Notes: a model not told the origin generated them from the sequence alone. A stretch of 64,000 nucleotides of DNA from UBA2040 sp002384725 (GCA_963926475.1 CAWUXE010000013.1:1-64000); one strand, 5' to 3'; numbered from the stretch's first letter, positions 35,387 through 45,720 are shown. Translations and numbers: made by a program.

Positions 35387-37900
35387 ATGGCAAAAAATCT
35401 AGTAATCGTCGAGTCCCCCGCAAAAGCAAAAACTATCGAAGGATATCTTGGAAAAGATTTCGTGGTGAAATCCAGTTATGGACATGTTAGAGACTTGGCT
35501 AAGAAAGGAACTGCAATAGATATCGAAAATAATTTCGCCCCCAACTACGAAGTTTCCGCAGATAAGAAACAGATCGTTGCTGAACTTAAGAAATTGGCCA
35601 AAGCAGCCGATGTGATCTGGCTAGCGACGGATGAGGATCGCGAGGGAGAAGCGATTTCATGGCATTTATACGAGACGTTGGACCTTGCCAAAAAAGAAAC
35701 GAAAAGAATTACTTTCAATGAGATTACCAAGACAGCAGTTCTTGCGTCAATTGAGAAACCTAGAGAAATAAATCAAGAATTAGTAAACGCTCAACAAGCA
35801 CGTCGTGTATTGGATCGTTTGGTTGGATTTGAATTGTCGCCAGTACTTTGGAGAAAGGTGAAACCATCTTTGTCTGCAGGTCGAGTTCAGTCAGTAGCAG
35901 TTCGATTAATTGTTGAAAGAGAAAAAGAAATTATCGCTTTTCAGAACAATAGTTTTTTCCGTGTCAATGGATCATTCTTAAAAGGAAACGAAAGAATATC
36001 GTGCGAATTAAACAAACAATTTGACGAGCAAAAAGAGGTGCAAAACTTCTTGGCGCAAATTGCTGATGTTGATTTTAGTGTGCAAGATGTTACGATGAAA
36101 CCGGCTGTAAAATCGCCAACTGCGCCGTTTACTACTTCAACTCTTCAACAAGAAGCAAGTTTGAAATTAGGATTTTCTGTTTCACGAACAATGGGCGTAG
36201 CACAACGGTTGTACGAAGCAGGAAAGATTACTTACATGAGAACGGATTCAGTCAATTTATCAGATACCGCGATTGAAGGTGCGAAAAGTGAAATTTTAAG
36301 AGCGTACGGAAAAGAGTATTCTAACCCAAAAAAATACGTTTCTAAAAATGCCAACGCTCAAGAGGCGCACGAGGCAATTCGACCAACAGACTTTTCAGCG
36401 CACACAACCAGCGGCGAAAGTGATCAAGTTCGATTGTATGAATTAATTTGGAAAAGGTCGATTGCTTCTCAAATGTCGCAAGCCAAATTGGAACGTACAA
36501 CGATTAAAATTGGTAATATATCTATCAAAGAAATTTTTCAAGCGAAAGGTGAGGTAATCAAGTTTGACGGATTCCTACGAGTTTATTTGGTATCGAATGT
36601 TGATGACGACGAAGATGAAGAAAATGACGAAAAATCAAACCTTCTTCCTGCTGTATCGAAAGGCGATGCACTAAATAGAAACTGGGTGAGAGCAACACAG
36701 CGTTATACTCGTCCACCGGCACGTTATGTGGAGGCTTCGCTTGTAAAGAAATTAGAAGAATTAGGAATTGGTCGTCCATCAACTTACGCACCAACGATTT
36801 CAACTATCCAGAAAAGAGGGTATGTTGAAAAGCAGGAGCGTGATGGGGAAGAGAGAGCTTACAACGTTTTAACTTTAACAGATGACGGTGTCAAAGTTGA
36901 GGAGTTAACTGAAATTACCGGAAGAGATAAAAACAAATTATCTCCAACAGATATTGGAATTGTGGTAACGGATTTCTTAACGGAACACTTCGGGAAAATC
37001 TTGGATTATAATTTCACCGCGAAAGTGGAAGCTGAATTCGATGAAATAGCGAATGGCTTGAAGGAATGGACATCAATGATTAAAGATTTCTACATTCCTT
37101 TTCATGCAACGGTTGAGAATACACTTGAAAATTCAGATAGAGCAAGTGGTGAGCGTGCTTTGGGTGAACATCCGAAATCTGGTCGTAAAATTATCGCTCG
37201 TATCGGTCGATTCGGACCAATGGTGCAAATTGGCGATGAGCAAGAAGATGGGGAGAAACCACAATTTGCATCACTTAGAACAGGACAATCGATCAATCAA
37301 ATCACCTTAGAAGAAGCATTAGAGTTATTCGAATTCCCTAAAAACCTTGGTGTTTTTGACGGAGAAGAGGTGGTTGTGGCTCTAGGCAGATTTGGACCCT
37401 ATGTCAAATACCAAGAAATGTTTGTTTCCATTCCGAAAGGCGAAGATGTTGGCAGCATAGAAATTGATCGCGCTATTGAATTGATCAAAGAAAAATTGGA
37501 AGCAGACGCTCCGATTGCTGAATACGAAGGATTGCCTGTACAAAAAGGAACTGGACGTTTCGGACCGTTTATAAAATGGAATGAGATATTCATCAATGTG
37601 AATAAAAAATACGATTTCGATAATCTTTCAAAAGGGGATATCAAAGAATTGATTGAATCGAAAAAGCAGAAAGAAATCGATAAAATGATTCACAATTGGG
37701 AAAAAGAAGGAATTTCTGTTCAGAAAGCCCGTTGGGGTCGTTTCAATATCGTAAAAGGTAAATTGAAGATCGAACTTCCGAAAACATTCAACGTTGATAC
37801 CTTGACGCTTAACAAGGTGGAGGAAATGATTGAAGCGAAAAAGCCGAAGCAAAAGGCCGCAAAAAAGAAACCTGCAGTGAAGAAATCGGCTAAAAAGTAA
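35387..37900 (+). CDS. topA: DNA topoisomerase I
   Basis: An 837-residue type IA topoisomerase that relaxes negative supercoils. The Toprim domain starts MAKNLVIVESPAKAKTIEGY and has the metal motif ATDEDREGEA. The active-site Tyr is residue 283 in ITYMRTDS. Further conserved segments are EAHEAIRPTD and GIGRPSTYAPTIS. Instead of zinc fingers the C-terminus has three to four Toprim-C repeats (GRFGPMVQIG, GRFGPYVKYQ, GRFGPFIKWN, WGRFNIVKG) and ends in a Lys/Ala-rich tail. An in-frame TTG at 35342 lies inside the promoter and is not the start. Confidence 0.97.
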   Translation: MAKNLVIVESPAKAKTIEGYLGKDFVVKSSYGHVRDLAKKGTAIDIENNFAPNYEVSADKKQIVAELKKLAKAADVIWLATDEDREGEAISWHLYETLDLAKKETKRITFNEITKTAVLASIEKPREINQELVNAQQARRVLDRLVGFELSPVLWRKVKPSLSAGRVQSVAVRLIVEREKEIIAFQNNSFFRVNGSFLKGNERISCELNKQFDEQKEVQNFLAQIADVDFSVQDVTMKPAVKSPTAPFTTSTLQQEASLKLGFSVSRTMGVAQRLYEAGKITYMRTDSVNLSDTAIEGAKSEILRAYGKEYSNPKKYVSKNANAQEAHEAIRPTDFSAHTTSGESDQVRLYELIWKRSIASQMSQAKLERTTIKIGNISIKEIFQAKGEVIKFDGFLRVYLVSNVDDDEDEENDEKSNLLPAVSKGDALNRNWVRATQRYTRPPARYVEASLVKKLEELGIGRPSTYAPTISTIQKRGYVEKQERDGEERAYNVLTLTDDGVKVEELTEITGRDKNKLSPTDIGIVVTDFLTEHFGKILDYNFTAKVEAEFDEIANGLKEWTSMIKDFYIPFHATVENTLENSDRASGERALGEHPKSGRKIIARIGRFGPMVQIGDEQEDGEKPQFASLRTGQSINQITLEEALELFEFPKNLGVFDGEEVVVALGRFGPYVKYQEMFVSIPKGEDVGSIEIDRAIELIKEKLEADAPIAEYEGLPVQKGTGRFGPFIKWNEIFINVNKKYDFDNLSKGDIKELIESKKQKEIDKMIHNWEKEGISVQKARWGRFNIVKGKLKIELPKTFNVDTLTLNKVEEMIEAKKPKQKAAKKKPAVKKSAKK

Positions 37901-37978
37901 GTTATTCACGCATTCATCTTGATTCTTTCTTGATTTGGTTTCGTTTCGGGTCGCTTTTGACTTTATTTTTACAAAAAA

Positions 37979-39145
37979 ATGAAGATGAAAGATCTTGAAA
38001 TTTATTTCACACCTATAAAATCTTTGGCGGTAATTGCCGAAAAAACCCTTGGATCTAAAATCGAAATCCATACAGAGGATAACTTTCCTGAAATGGAAAA
38101 GAAGGGAATCGCCTTTTTTTATGTTCCCGAATTTAGAAACGGTGATGCAAGATTTGAAGGAAAGTTCGACGATTCGTTTCGAAACTACCTCTATAAATTA
38201 TTCCCAGGAGTTCTTTGGAATACAAATATCTACGATTTGGGCCAAATGCTGCCTGGAGAAACAATCGTGGATACGTATTTTGCCATAGCTAAAGTTTGTT
38301 CTACCCTTATCAAAAAAGACATTATTCCAATAGTTATCGGCGGTTCGCAGGATTTGACCTATGGGATGTATCAAGGTTACGAGCAGTTGGAGCAACTCGT
38401 TAATATCTGTTCAATTGATTCCAAACTCGATATCGGAAATATTGAAGAACCTTTCTCTTCCAAGAGCTATTTGAGTCATCTTCTTCTGCAACGACCATGT
38501 TATTTATTCAATTTTGCCAATATTGGATGTCAATCACTTTTTGCAAGTAAAGATGAGCTGGAGCTCTATGAAAAATTATATTTCGATGTCTGTCGTCTCG
38601 GGGAGTTCAATTCAGACTTTAAAAAAGCAGAACCTCATATTCGAAATACGGACATTCTCTCGATTGATATGGAATCTATTCGTAGTTCAGATTTTAAATC
38701 GGCTAGTCATGATAGTCCGAATGGTCTGTACGCTGATCAAATTTGTCAAATAGCAAAGTATGCCGGAATAAGCGATAAACTCACTTCATTGGGAATGTTT
38801 AACCTGCACCCAGAGGAAGATGCAGACAGTGCAAATCATTTAGTCGCGCAAGTTATTTGGTATTTTATCGAAGGTTATTCTCAAAGGATGGGCGATTTCC
38901 CAATTGGGTCTCAAAAAGACTACGTACGTTTTTCCGTTCACCTGGATAATTTTACAGAGGATGAACTTGTATTTTTGAAAAGTAATAAGTCTGAAAGATG
39001 GTGGATGGAAGTGCCGTACCCGCCTGAACAGGGCAAGAAGTACAATCGTCATCACCTCGTGCCTTGTGACCATAGTGATTATGAATTGGCTATGAGAAAT
39101 GAAATTCCTGATTTATGGTGGAAAACGTATCAAAAGCTTGGGTGA
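37979..39145 (+). CDS. arginase/ureohydrolase-fold protein with altered metal site (probable pseudoenzyme)
   Basis: A 388-residue protein of the arginase/formimidoylglutamase fold, judged from the spacing of three degenerate motifs. Where active enzymes have GG(D/G)H, it has GGSQD (Gln124 for His). DAHxD is DSKLD (147-151, Lys149 for His). SxDxDxxDP is SIDMESIRSSD (Asp230 and Glu232). Two His ligands of the dimanganese site are therefore missing, so hydrolysis is unlikely; a binding or regulatory role is inference. There is no signal peptide. The gene lies between topA and the T9SS genes on the same strand. I recall similar genes annotated as formimidoylglutamase beside gldK in other Bacteroidota. 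Confidence 0.82.
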   Translation: MKMKDLEIYFTPIKSLAVIAEKTLGSKIEIHTEDNFPEMEKKGIAFFYVPEFRNGDARFEGKFDDSFRNYLYKLFPGVLWNTNIYDLGQMLPGETIVDTYFAIAKVCSTLIKKDIIPIVIGGSQDLTYGMYQGYEQLEQLVNICSIDSKLDIGNIEEPFSSKSYLSHLLLQRPCYLFNFANIGCQSLFASKDELELYEKLYFDVCRLGEFNSDFKKAEPHIRNTDILSIDMESIRSSDFKSASHDSPNGLYADQICQIAKYAGISDKLTSLGMFNLHPEEDADSANHLVAQVIWYFIEGYSQRMGDFPIGSQKDYVRFSVHLDNFTEDELVFLKSNKSERWWMEVPYPPEQGKKYNRHHLVPCDHSDYELAMRNEIPDLWWKTYQKLG

Positions 39146-39287
39146 AAAATTTAACAGATTAGTGGAATTCAGTGTGCGAAGTCAAAATATAATTTCGTTT
39201 TTAAACATATTTCTTTATTTTAGCATTGTAAATTAGGTCTATTTTGACCTGAAAAGACTATAAAACACACTAATACAGCAGATTACA

Positions 39288-40253
39288 ATGGTAAAAGCCA
39301 AAAATTTACTTACGCTACTTTTTGTTGGGGCTATTGGCTCTACTTTTGCGCAGCAAGATAAGCTACTCACGCATTGGATGTACGACAAAATGAGCTTGAA
39401 TCCAGGTGAAACAGGTCTTGATGATGGCGTTTGTGGAACTATGATTTATAGAAATCAATGGGACAAAGTTTCTGGAGCACCAAATTCATTTGTTTTTAAC
39501 GTAGAAGCAAATTTAGAAAATTTATTACCTATACCCGGCGGACTAGGAATGTCCTTTTATCATGATGCTATTGGTTTTGTTCGTCAAAACAACGTTACCT
39601 TGAATTATTCATATCCTGTTTATACCAACTATGGAGTTTTAGGAGTAGGTATTGGCATAGGGTTGATCAATGTGGGGATGCAACCAGACTGGGTGCCTCC
39701 GACGAATTTGTTTGATGATAAATTACCTATCGGATTTTCAAAATCAGGTTTAGACTTGAATTTTGGTGCGTATTGGAGAGGGAATCAAGGTTATTACGCT
39801 GGAATTTCTTCTACGCACCTTTCAGCAACTAGATTATCTGAGAAATTTAACACAGGTAACGGATTGAATGGTGTGCAATCGTATAATACTGCTAGACATT
39901 ATTATATAATGGGTGGATATAGACATCCACAAAATATTGGTCCAGGTAAAATTGAAGGAAATGTTTTAATGAGAACAGATCTTGTTAAATTTTCTTCTGA
40001 TTGGAATGCTAGATATGTAATGAGTGCAAACTCAACAATGGAATATTATGGAGGTATAACTTTCCGTTCATCTGATGCATTGGCCTTTATGCTAGGAGGT
40101 TCAATGGACAATTGGACTGCAGGTTATTCATATGATTTAACTGTAAATAAATTGGCAAGTTTTTCAAATGGAACGCACGAGTTGTTTGTGAAATATTGTT
40201 ATTTCATACCACCGCCACCAAAAACGCCATCAAAACATCCAAGATGGTTGTAG
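39288..40253 (+). CDS. porP: PorP/SprF-family T9SS outer-membrane protein
   Basis: A 321-residue outer-membrane beta-barrel protein with signal peptide (AIGSTFAQ cleavage region, about residue 21). Family features are LTHWMYDKMSLNPGETG followed by YRNQWDKVSGAPNSFVFN, repeated strand pairs such as YPVYTNYGVLGVGIGIGL, and a C-terminal HPRWL. PorP links the GldM/GldK complex to surface-fixed T9SS substrates; SprF is needed for SprB export. Directly upstream of gldK is the usual PorP position. Which of the two functions applies cannot be told from sequence. Confidence 0.9.
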   Translation: MVKAKNLLTLLFVGAIGSTFAQQDKLLTHWMYDKMSLNPGETGLDDGVCGTMIYRNQWDKVSGAPNSFVFNVEANLENLLPIPGGLGMSFYHDAIGFVRQNNVTLNYSYPVYTNYGVLGVGIGIGLINVGMQPDWVPPTNLFDDKLPIGFSKSGLDLNFGAYWRGNQGYYAGISSTHLSATRLSEKFNTGNGLNGVQSYNTARHYYIMGGYRHPQNIGPGKIEGNVLMRTDLVKFSSDWNARYVMSANSTMEYYGGITFRSSDALAFMLGGSMDNWTAGYSYDLTVNKLASFSNGTHELFVKYCYFIPPPPKTPSKHPRWL

Positions 40254-40369
40254 TTTAATTTTTTTTAACGAGATTTGTAACTAATTTGAATGAAACTCCG
40301 TTATATCGATATTAAGTAAACCCTGTAGATTGTAAATCGATTGATGGAAACTGTTAAATAAGAGGTAGA

Positions 40370-41926
40370 ATGAAAAGACTAATGATATTAGTGTTGGTAG
40401 GTTCTGTCCTTGGAGCTTGTAGCTCAAGGACTGGACATGTAACTGGTGTAGCCGGTAGACCAACGTATATTCCTGAGATACCATATGGAATGGTATACAT
40501 ACCTGGAGGTTCTTATGCGATGGGTGAGAACGACCAAGATATGCCCTTTTTGCATCAAACACGTGCAAAAACTGTTTCAATCCAAGCTATGTACATGGAC
40601 CAAACAGAAATCTCAAACAATGAATATCGTCAATTCGTGCATTGGGTTCGTGACTCACTTGCAATGGACAAAATCTATTATAACATGGAGGATGATGATG
40701 AAGCAAGTCGCTACATCAACTACGAAGATGAGTACTTTGATGAAGGTGGTCTAGAATATGTCGAATTCGATCCTTCTGATAGAGAATTGAACAGAGATAA
40801 AAATTATCCAATCTTCTCATTGAACTGGGATAGACAATTTGATTATTCTGATCCAGAAATAGTCCCTTTGTTGGCGGATATGTATTATCCACAGCCTGAG
40901 CGTTTTTACAAAAGACGTGAAATTGATACGCGAAAATTGATGTATCGTTATTATTGGATTGACTTACGCGCAGCTGCTCAACGTGGTCGTGTTAATATTG
41001 TTCCTGATGGATACGATAGAGAAGGAAATAAATTAGTTGACGAACACCGTAGCTTAGAGAACCCACCTAATCCCTTTTCTGGTGAACCAGAAGGTTTAGA
41101 CAAGGATATGGGGTATTTCAATAAGAAAGGTCAAAACAATGCTATTCGTGGTCATGAAAACCGTCAACGTTTTATTATTGACGAAATAATTAATGTTTAT
41201 CCGGACACATTGTGTTGGGTGCGTGATTTCACATATTCATTCCATGATCCAATGACAAACATGTACTTCTGGCATCCAGCGTACGATAACTACCCAGTTG
41301 TTGGTGTAACTTGGCAACAAGCGCGTGCATTCTCTGTTTGGAGAACACAGTTGTTGAACAGTTGGTTGTTGAGTATGGGAGAGATTTTCGTGAATGATTT
41401 TCGTTTACCAACTGAAGGTGAGTGGGAAAGAGGATCACGTGGAGATTTAGCACTTTCGCCATACCCTTGGGGTGGACCTTATATCCGTAACGAATCAGGT
41501 TGCTTCTTAGGAAACTTTAAACCAATGCGCGGTCGTTACTTCGAAGATGGAGGATTCCATACGGTAAAAGTATATTCTTACAACCCGAATGGTTGGGGAT
41601 TGTATTGTATGGCTGGAAACGTTGCTGAGTGGTGTGAAACTGCTTACGATGAATCGATGTACGAATTTTCAAATGATTTAAATACAGAACATCGTTACGA
41701 CGCAATGGATTGGGATCCACCAAGCATGAAGCGTAAAGTAACTCGTGGTGGATCTTGGAAAGACATCGGATATTATTTGCATAATGGTACACGGTCTTAT
41801 GAGTACCAGGATTCTTCAAAATCTTTTGTTGGTTATCGTAATGTAATGACTCACTTAGGTCGCGGTGGACGTGACTTCTCGAGAGAGGGTGGTGAGGAAA
41901 TACAATCTGATATTCAGCTCAAGTAG
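40370..41926 (+). CDS. gldK: T9SS/gliding lipoprotein GldK (PorK)
   Basis: A 518-residue lipoprotein (lipobox VLGAC, Cys17) with a formylglycine-generating-enzyme (SUMF1) fold. Conserved segments are IPGGSYAMGEND, MDQTEISNNEYRQFVHW, VTWQQARAFSVWR, RLPTEGEWERGSRG, GLYCMAGNVAEWCETA and KVTRGGSWKDIGYYL. With GldN it forms the periplasmic ring of the T9SS under the outer membrane. Second gene of porP-gldK-gldL-gldM-gldN. Confidence 0.97.
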   Translation: MKRLMILVLVGSVLGACSSRTGHVTGVAGRPTYIPEIPYGMVYIPGGSYAMGENDQDMPFLHQTRAKTVSIQAMYMDQTEISNNEYRQFVHWVRDSLAMDKIYYNMEDDDEASRYINYEDEYFDEGGLEYVEFDPSDRELNRDKNYPIFSLNWDRQFDYSDPEIVPLLADMYYPQPERFYKRREIDTRKLMYRYYWIDLRAAAQRGRVNIVPDGYDREGNKLVDEHRSLENPPNPFSGEPEGLDKDMGYFNKKGQNNAIRGHENRQRFIIDEIINVYPDTLCWVRDFTYSFHDPMTNMYFWHPAYDNYPVVGVTWQQARAFSVWRTQLLNSWLLSMGEIFVNDFRLPTEGEWERGSRGDLALSPYPWGGPYIRNESGCFLGNFKPMRGRYFEDGGFHTVKVYSYNPNGWGLYCMAGNVAEWCETAYDESMYEFSNDLNTEHRYDAMDWDPPSMKRKVTRGGSWKDIGYYLHNGTRSYEYQDSSKSFVGYRNVMTHLGRGGRDFSREGGEEIQSDIQLK

Positions 41927-41972
41927 AATAAATAACAAACCTTAATTAAAAACCTTTTAAAAAAAAACAATT

Positions 41973-42785
41973 ATGAAACCAGGAAGTAAAGGATGGAAAA
42001 ATTTTATGGCGAAGTTGTACGGTATTGGTGCAGCAGTCGTTATTATTGGTGCACTATTTAAAATCATGCACTGGCCGTTTGCAGATACAATGCTTATCGC
42101 AGGTCTAGGAACAGAAGCAGTAATTTTCTTCTTCTCAGCATTTGAACCCATCCATGAGGATCCAAATTGGGAATTAGTCTACCCAGAATTGGCGCTTGGT
42201 CATTCAGATGAGTTAGATCACGAAGCTTTATCGGTGGCTAGAGGAGGCCGAGGTGGAACTGGTATTACTGAACATTTAGACAAAATGCTTGAAGAAGCGA
42301 AAATCGACAGTGAATTGTTGACCCGTTTAGGAGATGGTATGCGTTCATTGGGTGAAAATGCAGCTTCTTTGAAAAGCGTAACAACTGCCGCTGCTGCAAC
42401 AGATTCTTACGTAAGTAGTTTAAACTCTGCTGCTGAAAAAGTAGCTACATTGTCTGATTCTTATGATAGAGCTTCTAGCGCAATCGCCGGAATGACTTCA
42501 GCTCAAAAAGAAGGTGAAACATTCGGAGAGCAAATGCAAAAAGTTTCTAAAAACTTAGGCGCATTGAACAATGTATATGAATTACAATTGAAAGGATCAT
42601 CTGCTCACTTAGAAGCAACTGAGAAATTCCAAGGTCAAGTTACCAAAATGATGGAAGACTTGTCTGCATCTGCTGAGGATACAAGATTGTACAAGGAAAA
42701 TATGGCAGCAATGGCTAGAAACTTGACGAACTTAAATACTGTTTATGGTAACATGTTGAAAGCAATGACAGTTACAAAAGCTTGA
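41973..42785 (+). CDS. gldL: T9SS/gliding motor protein GldL (PorL)
   Basis: A 270-residue inner-membrane protein with two N-terminal helices (residues about 13-32 and 40-58, around IIGALFKIMHWPFADTMLIA) and a long cytoplasmic helical domain. The first helix holds the Lys and the second the Glu (GTEAVIFF) implicated in proton use by the GldLM motor. The stretch MHWPF is a family hallmark. It pairs with GldM to power type IX secretion and gliding. Confidence 0.97.
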   Translation: MKPGSKGWKNFMAKLYGIGAAVVIIGALFKIMHWPFADTMLIAGLGTEAVIFFFSAFEPIHEDPNWELVYPELALGHSDELDHEALSVARGGRGGTGITEHLDKMLEEAKIDSELLTRLGDGMRSLGENAASLKSVTTAAAATDSYVSSLNSAAEKVATLSDSYDRASSAIAGMTSAQKEGETFGEQMQKVSKNLGALNNVYELQLKGSSAHLEATEKFQGQVTKMMEDLSASAEDTRLYKENMAAMARNLTNLNTVYGNMLKAMTVTKA

Positions 42786-42838
42786 TACGCTGTTTGAAAT
42801 TGAAATTGTAGATTGTATAACCATAAAAACTAAACAAA

Positions 42839-44584
42839 ATGGCAGGAGGAAAAGAAACACCTAGACAGAAGATGATTGGTATGATGTACTTGGTACTCAC
42901 CGCACTTTTGGCCCTAAACGTTTCCAAATCAATATTAGATGCTTTCGTTGCGATTGAGGAGAATATCCAAAAAGCAAACTTGACAGAATTCTTTCGTGGA
43001 AACGAAAAAAGATCTGAATTGAAAGAAACATCGTTAGATAAATCTGAACCGGATAGAGCAGCGAAAGCAATGCGGATCTTCAAAATGGTGGAAGAGATAG
43101 ATAAATTTACAGCGAAAAGAATTGCTATGATTGATGCTATTAAAATCCAAATTTTGGAAGAAACTGGAGAGGATGTAGAAGCAAAAGGTCCAGGTAATAT
43201 AGTTTTAATAGCATACACAAATAACAATCCTTTGAAACCAGCCCGAATGGACTTGGACAAAGTGAATGGTAAAGACAAATATGATGACGCTATGCGAATC
43301 ATGATTGGTGCTGCTACAGATATTAAAAAACCAACGGGTAAAGGAATGGAATTATGGAATAGCTACAATGGCTTCCGTAATGAATTGACAGAGTTTATCG
43401 CTAAATACAAAGGTTCTGGTGATGGTGCGCCTCAATATAGCTTTAAAGCGCCATCCATTACTAAGTTTAAGGATCAGAAAGACCTGATGGATCAAATTGA
43501 TGCCGCAATCAAAAAATCGAATGTAGCGCAAGATGATAAAGAAGCAATTAAGAAAATTTATGCTGGATTAACGAAAGAAGAATTTTCTGAAGTGCATGGG
43601 CAAAAAGGAGTACATTGGATTGGTAAAACATTTGACCACTCTCCATCAGTAGCTGCTATTGCATCATTGTCTTCAATGCAAAAGGATATTTTGGCAGCTA
43701 GAGCAGATGCAATTGCATTACTTCGTTCAAGAGTTGGAGGTGGAGAATACTCTTTCAACAAAATTATGGCCCTTGCTTATGGACCAGAATTAGCGAACTC
43801 AGGTGATGAAATTGAGTTACAAGTATTAATGGCAGCTTACGATTCAGATAAGCAACCTGTAGTTACTTATAACGGTACGACGATTTCAGATGTGAAAGAA
43901 GGTAAGGGTTATATTAAAACCAGAGCTTCTGGAGGTGGCGAAATGACCTTGAAAGGGAATATCACTATCCGTAATAAATCTGGAGTTCCGAAAACAATGC
44001 CTTGGGAAAAAACAGTGAAAATCATGAAACCAAGTGGTACTGTTTCACTTCCTGAATTGAATGTATTGTACAGAGGTTACGCCAACAAAGTGGAGGCTGT
44101 AGCATCTGGATATGATCAAACAATTTTGCAAGGTAGTGGAGTTTCTTTAACGAAATCTGGAAACGGATGGATTGCAAATCCAGGAGGAGGACGTGAATGT
44201 TCTATCACCGTTTCAGGAAAATCGTCTGTTACAAATAAAACAGTTAGATTGGGAAGTTTCCCTTTCAGAATTTCTAGACTTCCAGATCCAGAATTGTATT
44301 TCGGAGCTGCGAAAAGTGGAGAAAACGCGTCAAAAGCTGAAACGCGTTTGTTTGCTAAATATCCACCTGAAATTCCTTTGAATGCAAGCTTTACCATTAT
44401 TAATTGGGAATTGGCCGTGCCTGGAAACCCGATGGCTCCGCCAAGAGGTAGTGGCGGTCAACTTTCTGGACCGGCTTCAAGTTTGTTAAGACAAGTTAAG
44501 CCTGGTACTATAATTGGTATCATGACAAGTGTAAGAGGACCTGACGGCGTGTTGCGTAAGAAAGGTGGCTCGTATAAAATTTAA
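42839..44584 (+). CDS. gldM: T9SS/gliding motor protein GldM (PorM)
   Basis: A 581-residue protein with a short cytosolic start (MAGGKETPRQKMIGMMYLVL), a single inner-membrane helix (LTALLALNVSKSILDAFV) and four periplasmic domains. Arg10 and the helix pair with GldL to form the proton-driven rotary motor; the periplasmic part reaches the GldK/GldN ring. Length and the ASGGGEMTLKGNI region match the family. It is separated from gldN by four bases. Confidence 0.97.
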   Translation: MAGGKETPRQKMIGMMYLVLTALLALNVSKSILDAFVAIEENIQKANLTEFFRGNEKRSELKETSLDKSEPDRAAKAMRIFKMVEEIDKFTAKRIAMIDAIKIQILEETGEDVEAKGPGNIVLIAYTNNNPLKPARMDLDKVNGKDKYDDAMRIMIGAATDIKKPTGKGMELWNSYNGFRNELTEFIAKYKGSGDGAPQYSFKAPSITKFKDQKDLMDQIDAAIKKSNVAQDDKEAIKKIYAGLTKEEFSEVHGQKGVHWIGKTFDHSPSVAAIASLSSMQKDILAARADAIALLRSRVGGGEYSFNKIMALAYGPELANSGDEIELQVLMAAYDSDKQPVVTYNGTTISDVKEGKGYIKTRASGGGEMTLKGNITIRNKSGVPKTMPWEKTVKIMKPSGTVSLPELNVLYRGYANKVEAVASGYDQTILQGSGVSLTKSGNGWIANPGGGRECSITVSGKSSVTNKTVRLGSFPFRISRLPDPELYFGAAKSGENASKAETRLFAKYPPEIPLNASFTIINWELAVPGNPMAPPRGSGGQLSGPASSLLRQVKPGTIIGIMTSVRGPDGVLRKKGGSYKI

Positions 44585-44588
44585 TATT

Positions 44589-45605
44589 ATGAAAAGTCTA
44601 TTTTTAAGTTTAATAGCTATTGGTTTAGTTGGAGTGCTTTTTGCACAACCTGAACTAAATGGTGGTCCTGTCAATGTTCCAGCTGATGGAATTGTTGATG
44701 GTGTTTACATCAAGGAGCATATTCCAACAAAGAAAATGATTCCATACGAATACGTTCGTGAGGCAGATGTGATCTGGAGTAAACGTGCTTGGGAATATAT
44801 AGACTTGCGCGAGAAAATCAATCACTCTATGTACTATCCTTTGGACGAAATTACGGCCAATGGTACATGGATTCGTCATGCAGAACGTTGGAGCTTGTGG
44901 ACAGTAATTCGTAATCACGTTCTTAACGGTGATTTGCGTTTGTTCTCTCCCTATAGTGAAAACAACCTTTTCGGTGAAAAGGATGGAGATCAGTTGAAAT
45001 ACCCGGTAGATCCTGAGCCTGGAATGAATTTTTATACAGATTCAGCGTTTAGAGAGAAATTGGTGTATTACTTCGGACAATTAGGAGCACAAAGTGACAT
45101 TCCATTGACGGATGAGTTTGGTGAGCCCTTGGTTCGTATGACGGCTGATGGATTTGAAGAGTATGTTTATCCTGACAGAGATACCGTTTGGTTTACCTCA
45201 GAGGACATCGTTCAGTATCGAATCAAGGAAGATTGGTTCTTCGATAAAGAGCGCTCAGTTTTGGATGTAAGAATTATTGCTCTTGCACCAGTAGTGAATG
45301 ATATTGAATTATTGGCGGATGGAACAAAATCAATTAATGGAACAAAAGAATTGTTCTGGTTGTACTTCCCTCACTGTCGATTTGTATTCAATAACTATTT
45401 GGTATACAACGAAAAAAATGATGCCCAATGGATGAGTTTTGATGACTTGTTCTGGAAACGTCGTTTTAATGCTACAATCTACAAAGAGAGCAGTGTATAC
45501 GATAGAAAAGTTGAAACGTACCGAACGGGTATTGATGCATTAATGGAAAGTCAAAAAATCAAAGAAGATATGCGAACAATCGAACACGATGTTTGGAATT
45601 TCTAA
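44589..45605 (+). CDS. gldN: T9SS/gliding protein GldN (PorN)
   Basis: A 338-residue periplasmic protein with signal peptide (MKSLFLSLIAIGLVGVLFAQ). Family segments are VREADVIWSKRAWEYIDLRE, YYPLDEITANGTW, SLWTVIRNHV, DEFGEP, YRIKEDWFFDKERSVLDVRI, and FDDLFWKRRFNATIYKES. GldN binds GldK to form the periplasmic ring. The ATG at 44589 begins the signal peptide; an in-frame start 24 bases upstream would disrupt it. A hairpin terminator follows at 45625. Confidence 0.97.
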   Translation: MKSLFLSLIAIGLVGVLFAQPELNGGPVNVPADGIVDGVYIKEHIPTKKMIPYEYVREADVIWSKRAWEYIDLREKINHSMYYPLDEITANGTWIRHAERWSLWTVIRNHVLNGDLRLFSPYSENNLFGEKDGDQLKYPVDPEPGMNFYTDSAFREKLVYYFGQLGAQSDIPLTDEFGEPLVRMTADGFEEYVYPDRDTVWFTSEDIVQYRIKEDWFFDKERSVLDVRIIALAPVVNDIELLADGTKSINGTKELFWLYFPHCRFVFNNYLVYNEKNDAQWMSFDDLFWKRRFNATIYKESSVYDRKVETYRTGIDALMESQKIKEDMRTIEHDVWNF

Positions 45606-45624
45606 ATTGATATAATTTTATTAG

Positions 45625-45654
45625 AAAAAGGAGATCGAAAGGTCTCCTTTTTTT
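45625..45654 (+). terminator. terminator after gldN
   Basis: AAAGGAGA pairs with TCTCCTTT around TCGAAAGG, followed by a run of seven T. It lies between gldN and the second gldN-like gene. Confidence 0.8.
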
Positions 45655-45720
45655 ATGGATTATTTTTTTTCATGTAACGAAAGACGATAGGTTGAGTTAT
45701 GTATCTAAAACCTTTTAGAT

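Noticed and set aside
39160..39180. Possible sigma-54 site TGGAATTCAGTGTGC before porP
   Set aside because: The GG and GC are at correct spacing, but most other consensus positions differ.
42772..43302. 176-codon open frame on the minus strand
   Set aside because: It lies wholly antisense to gldM, which is strongly supported, and its translation has no recognisable features.
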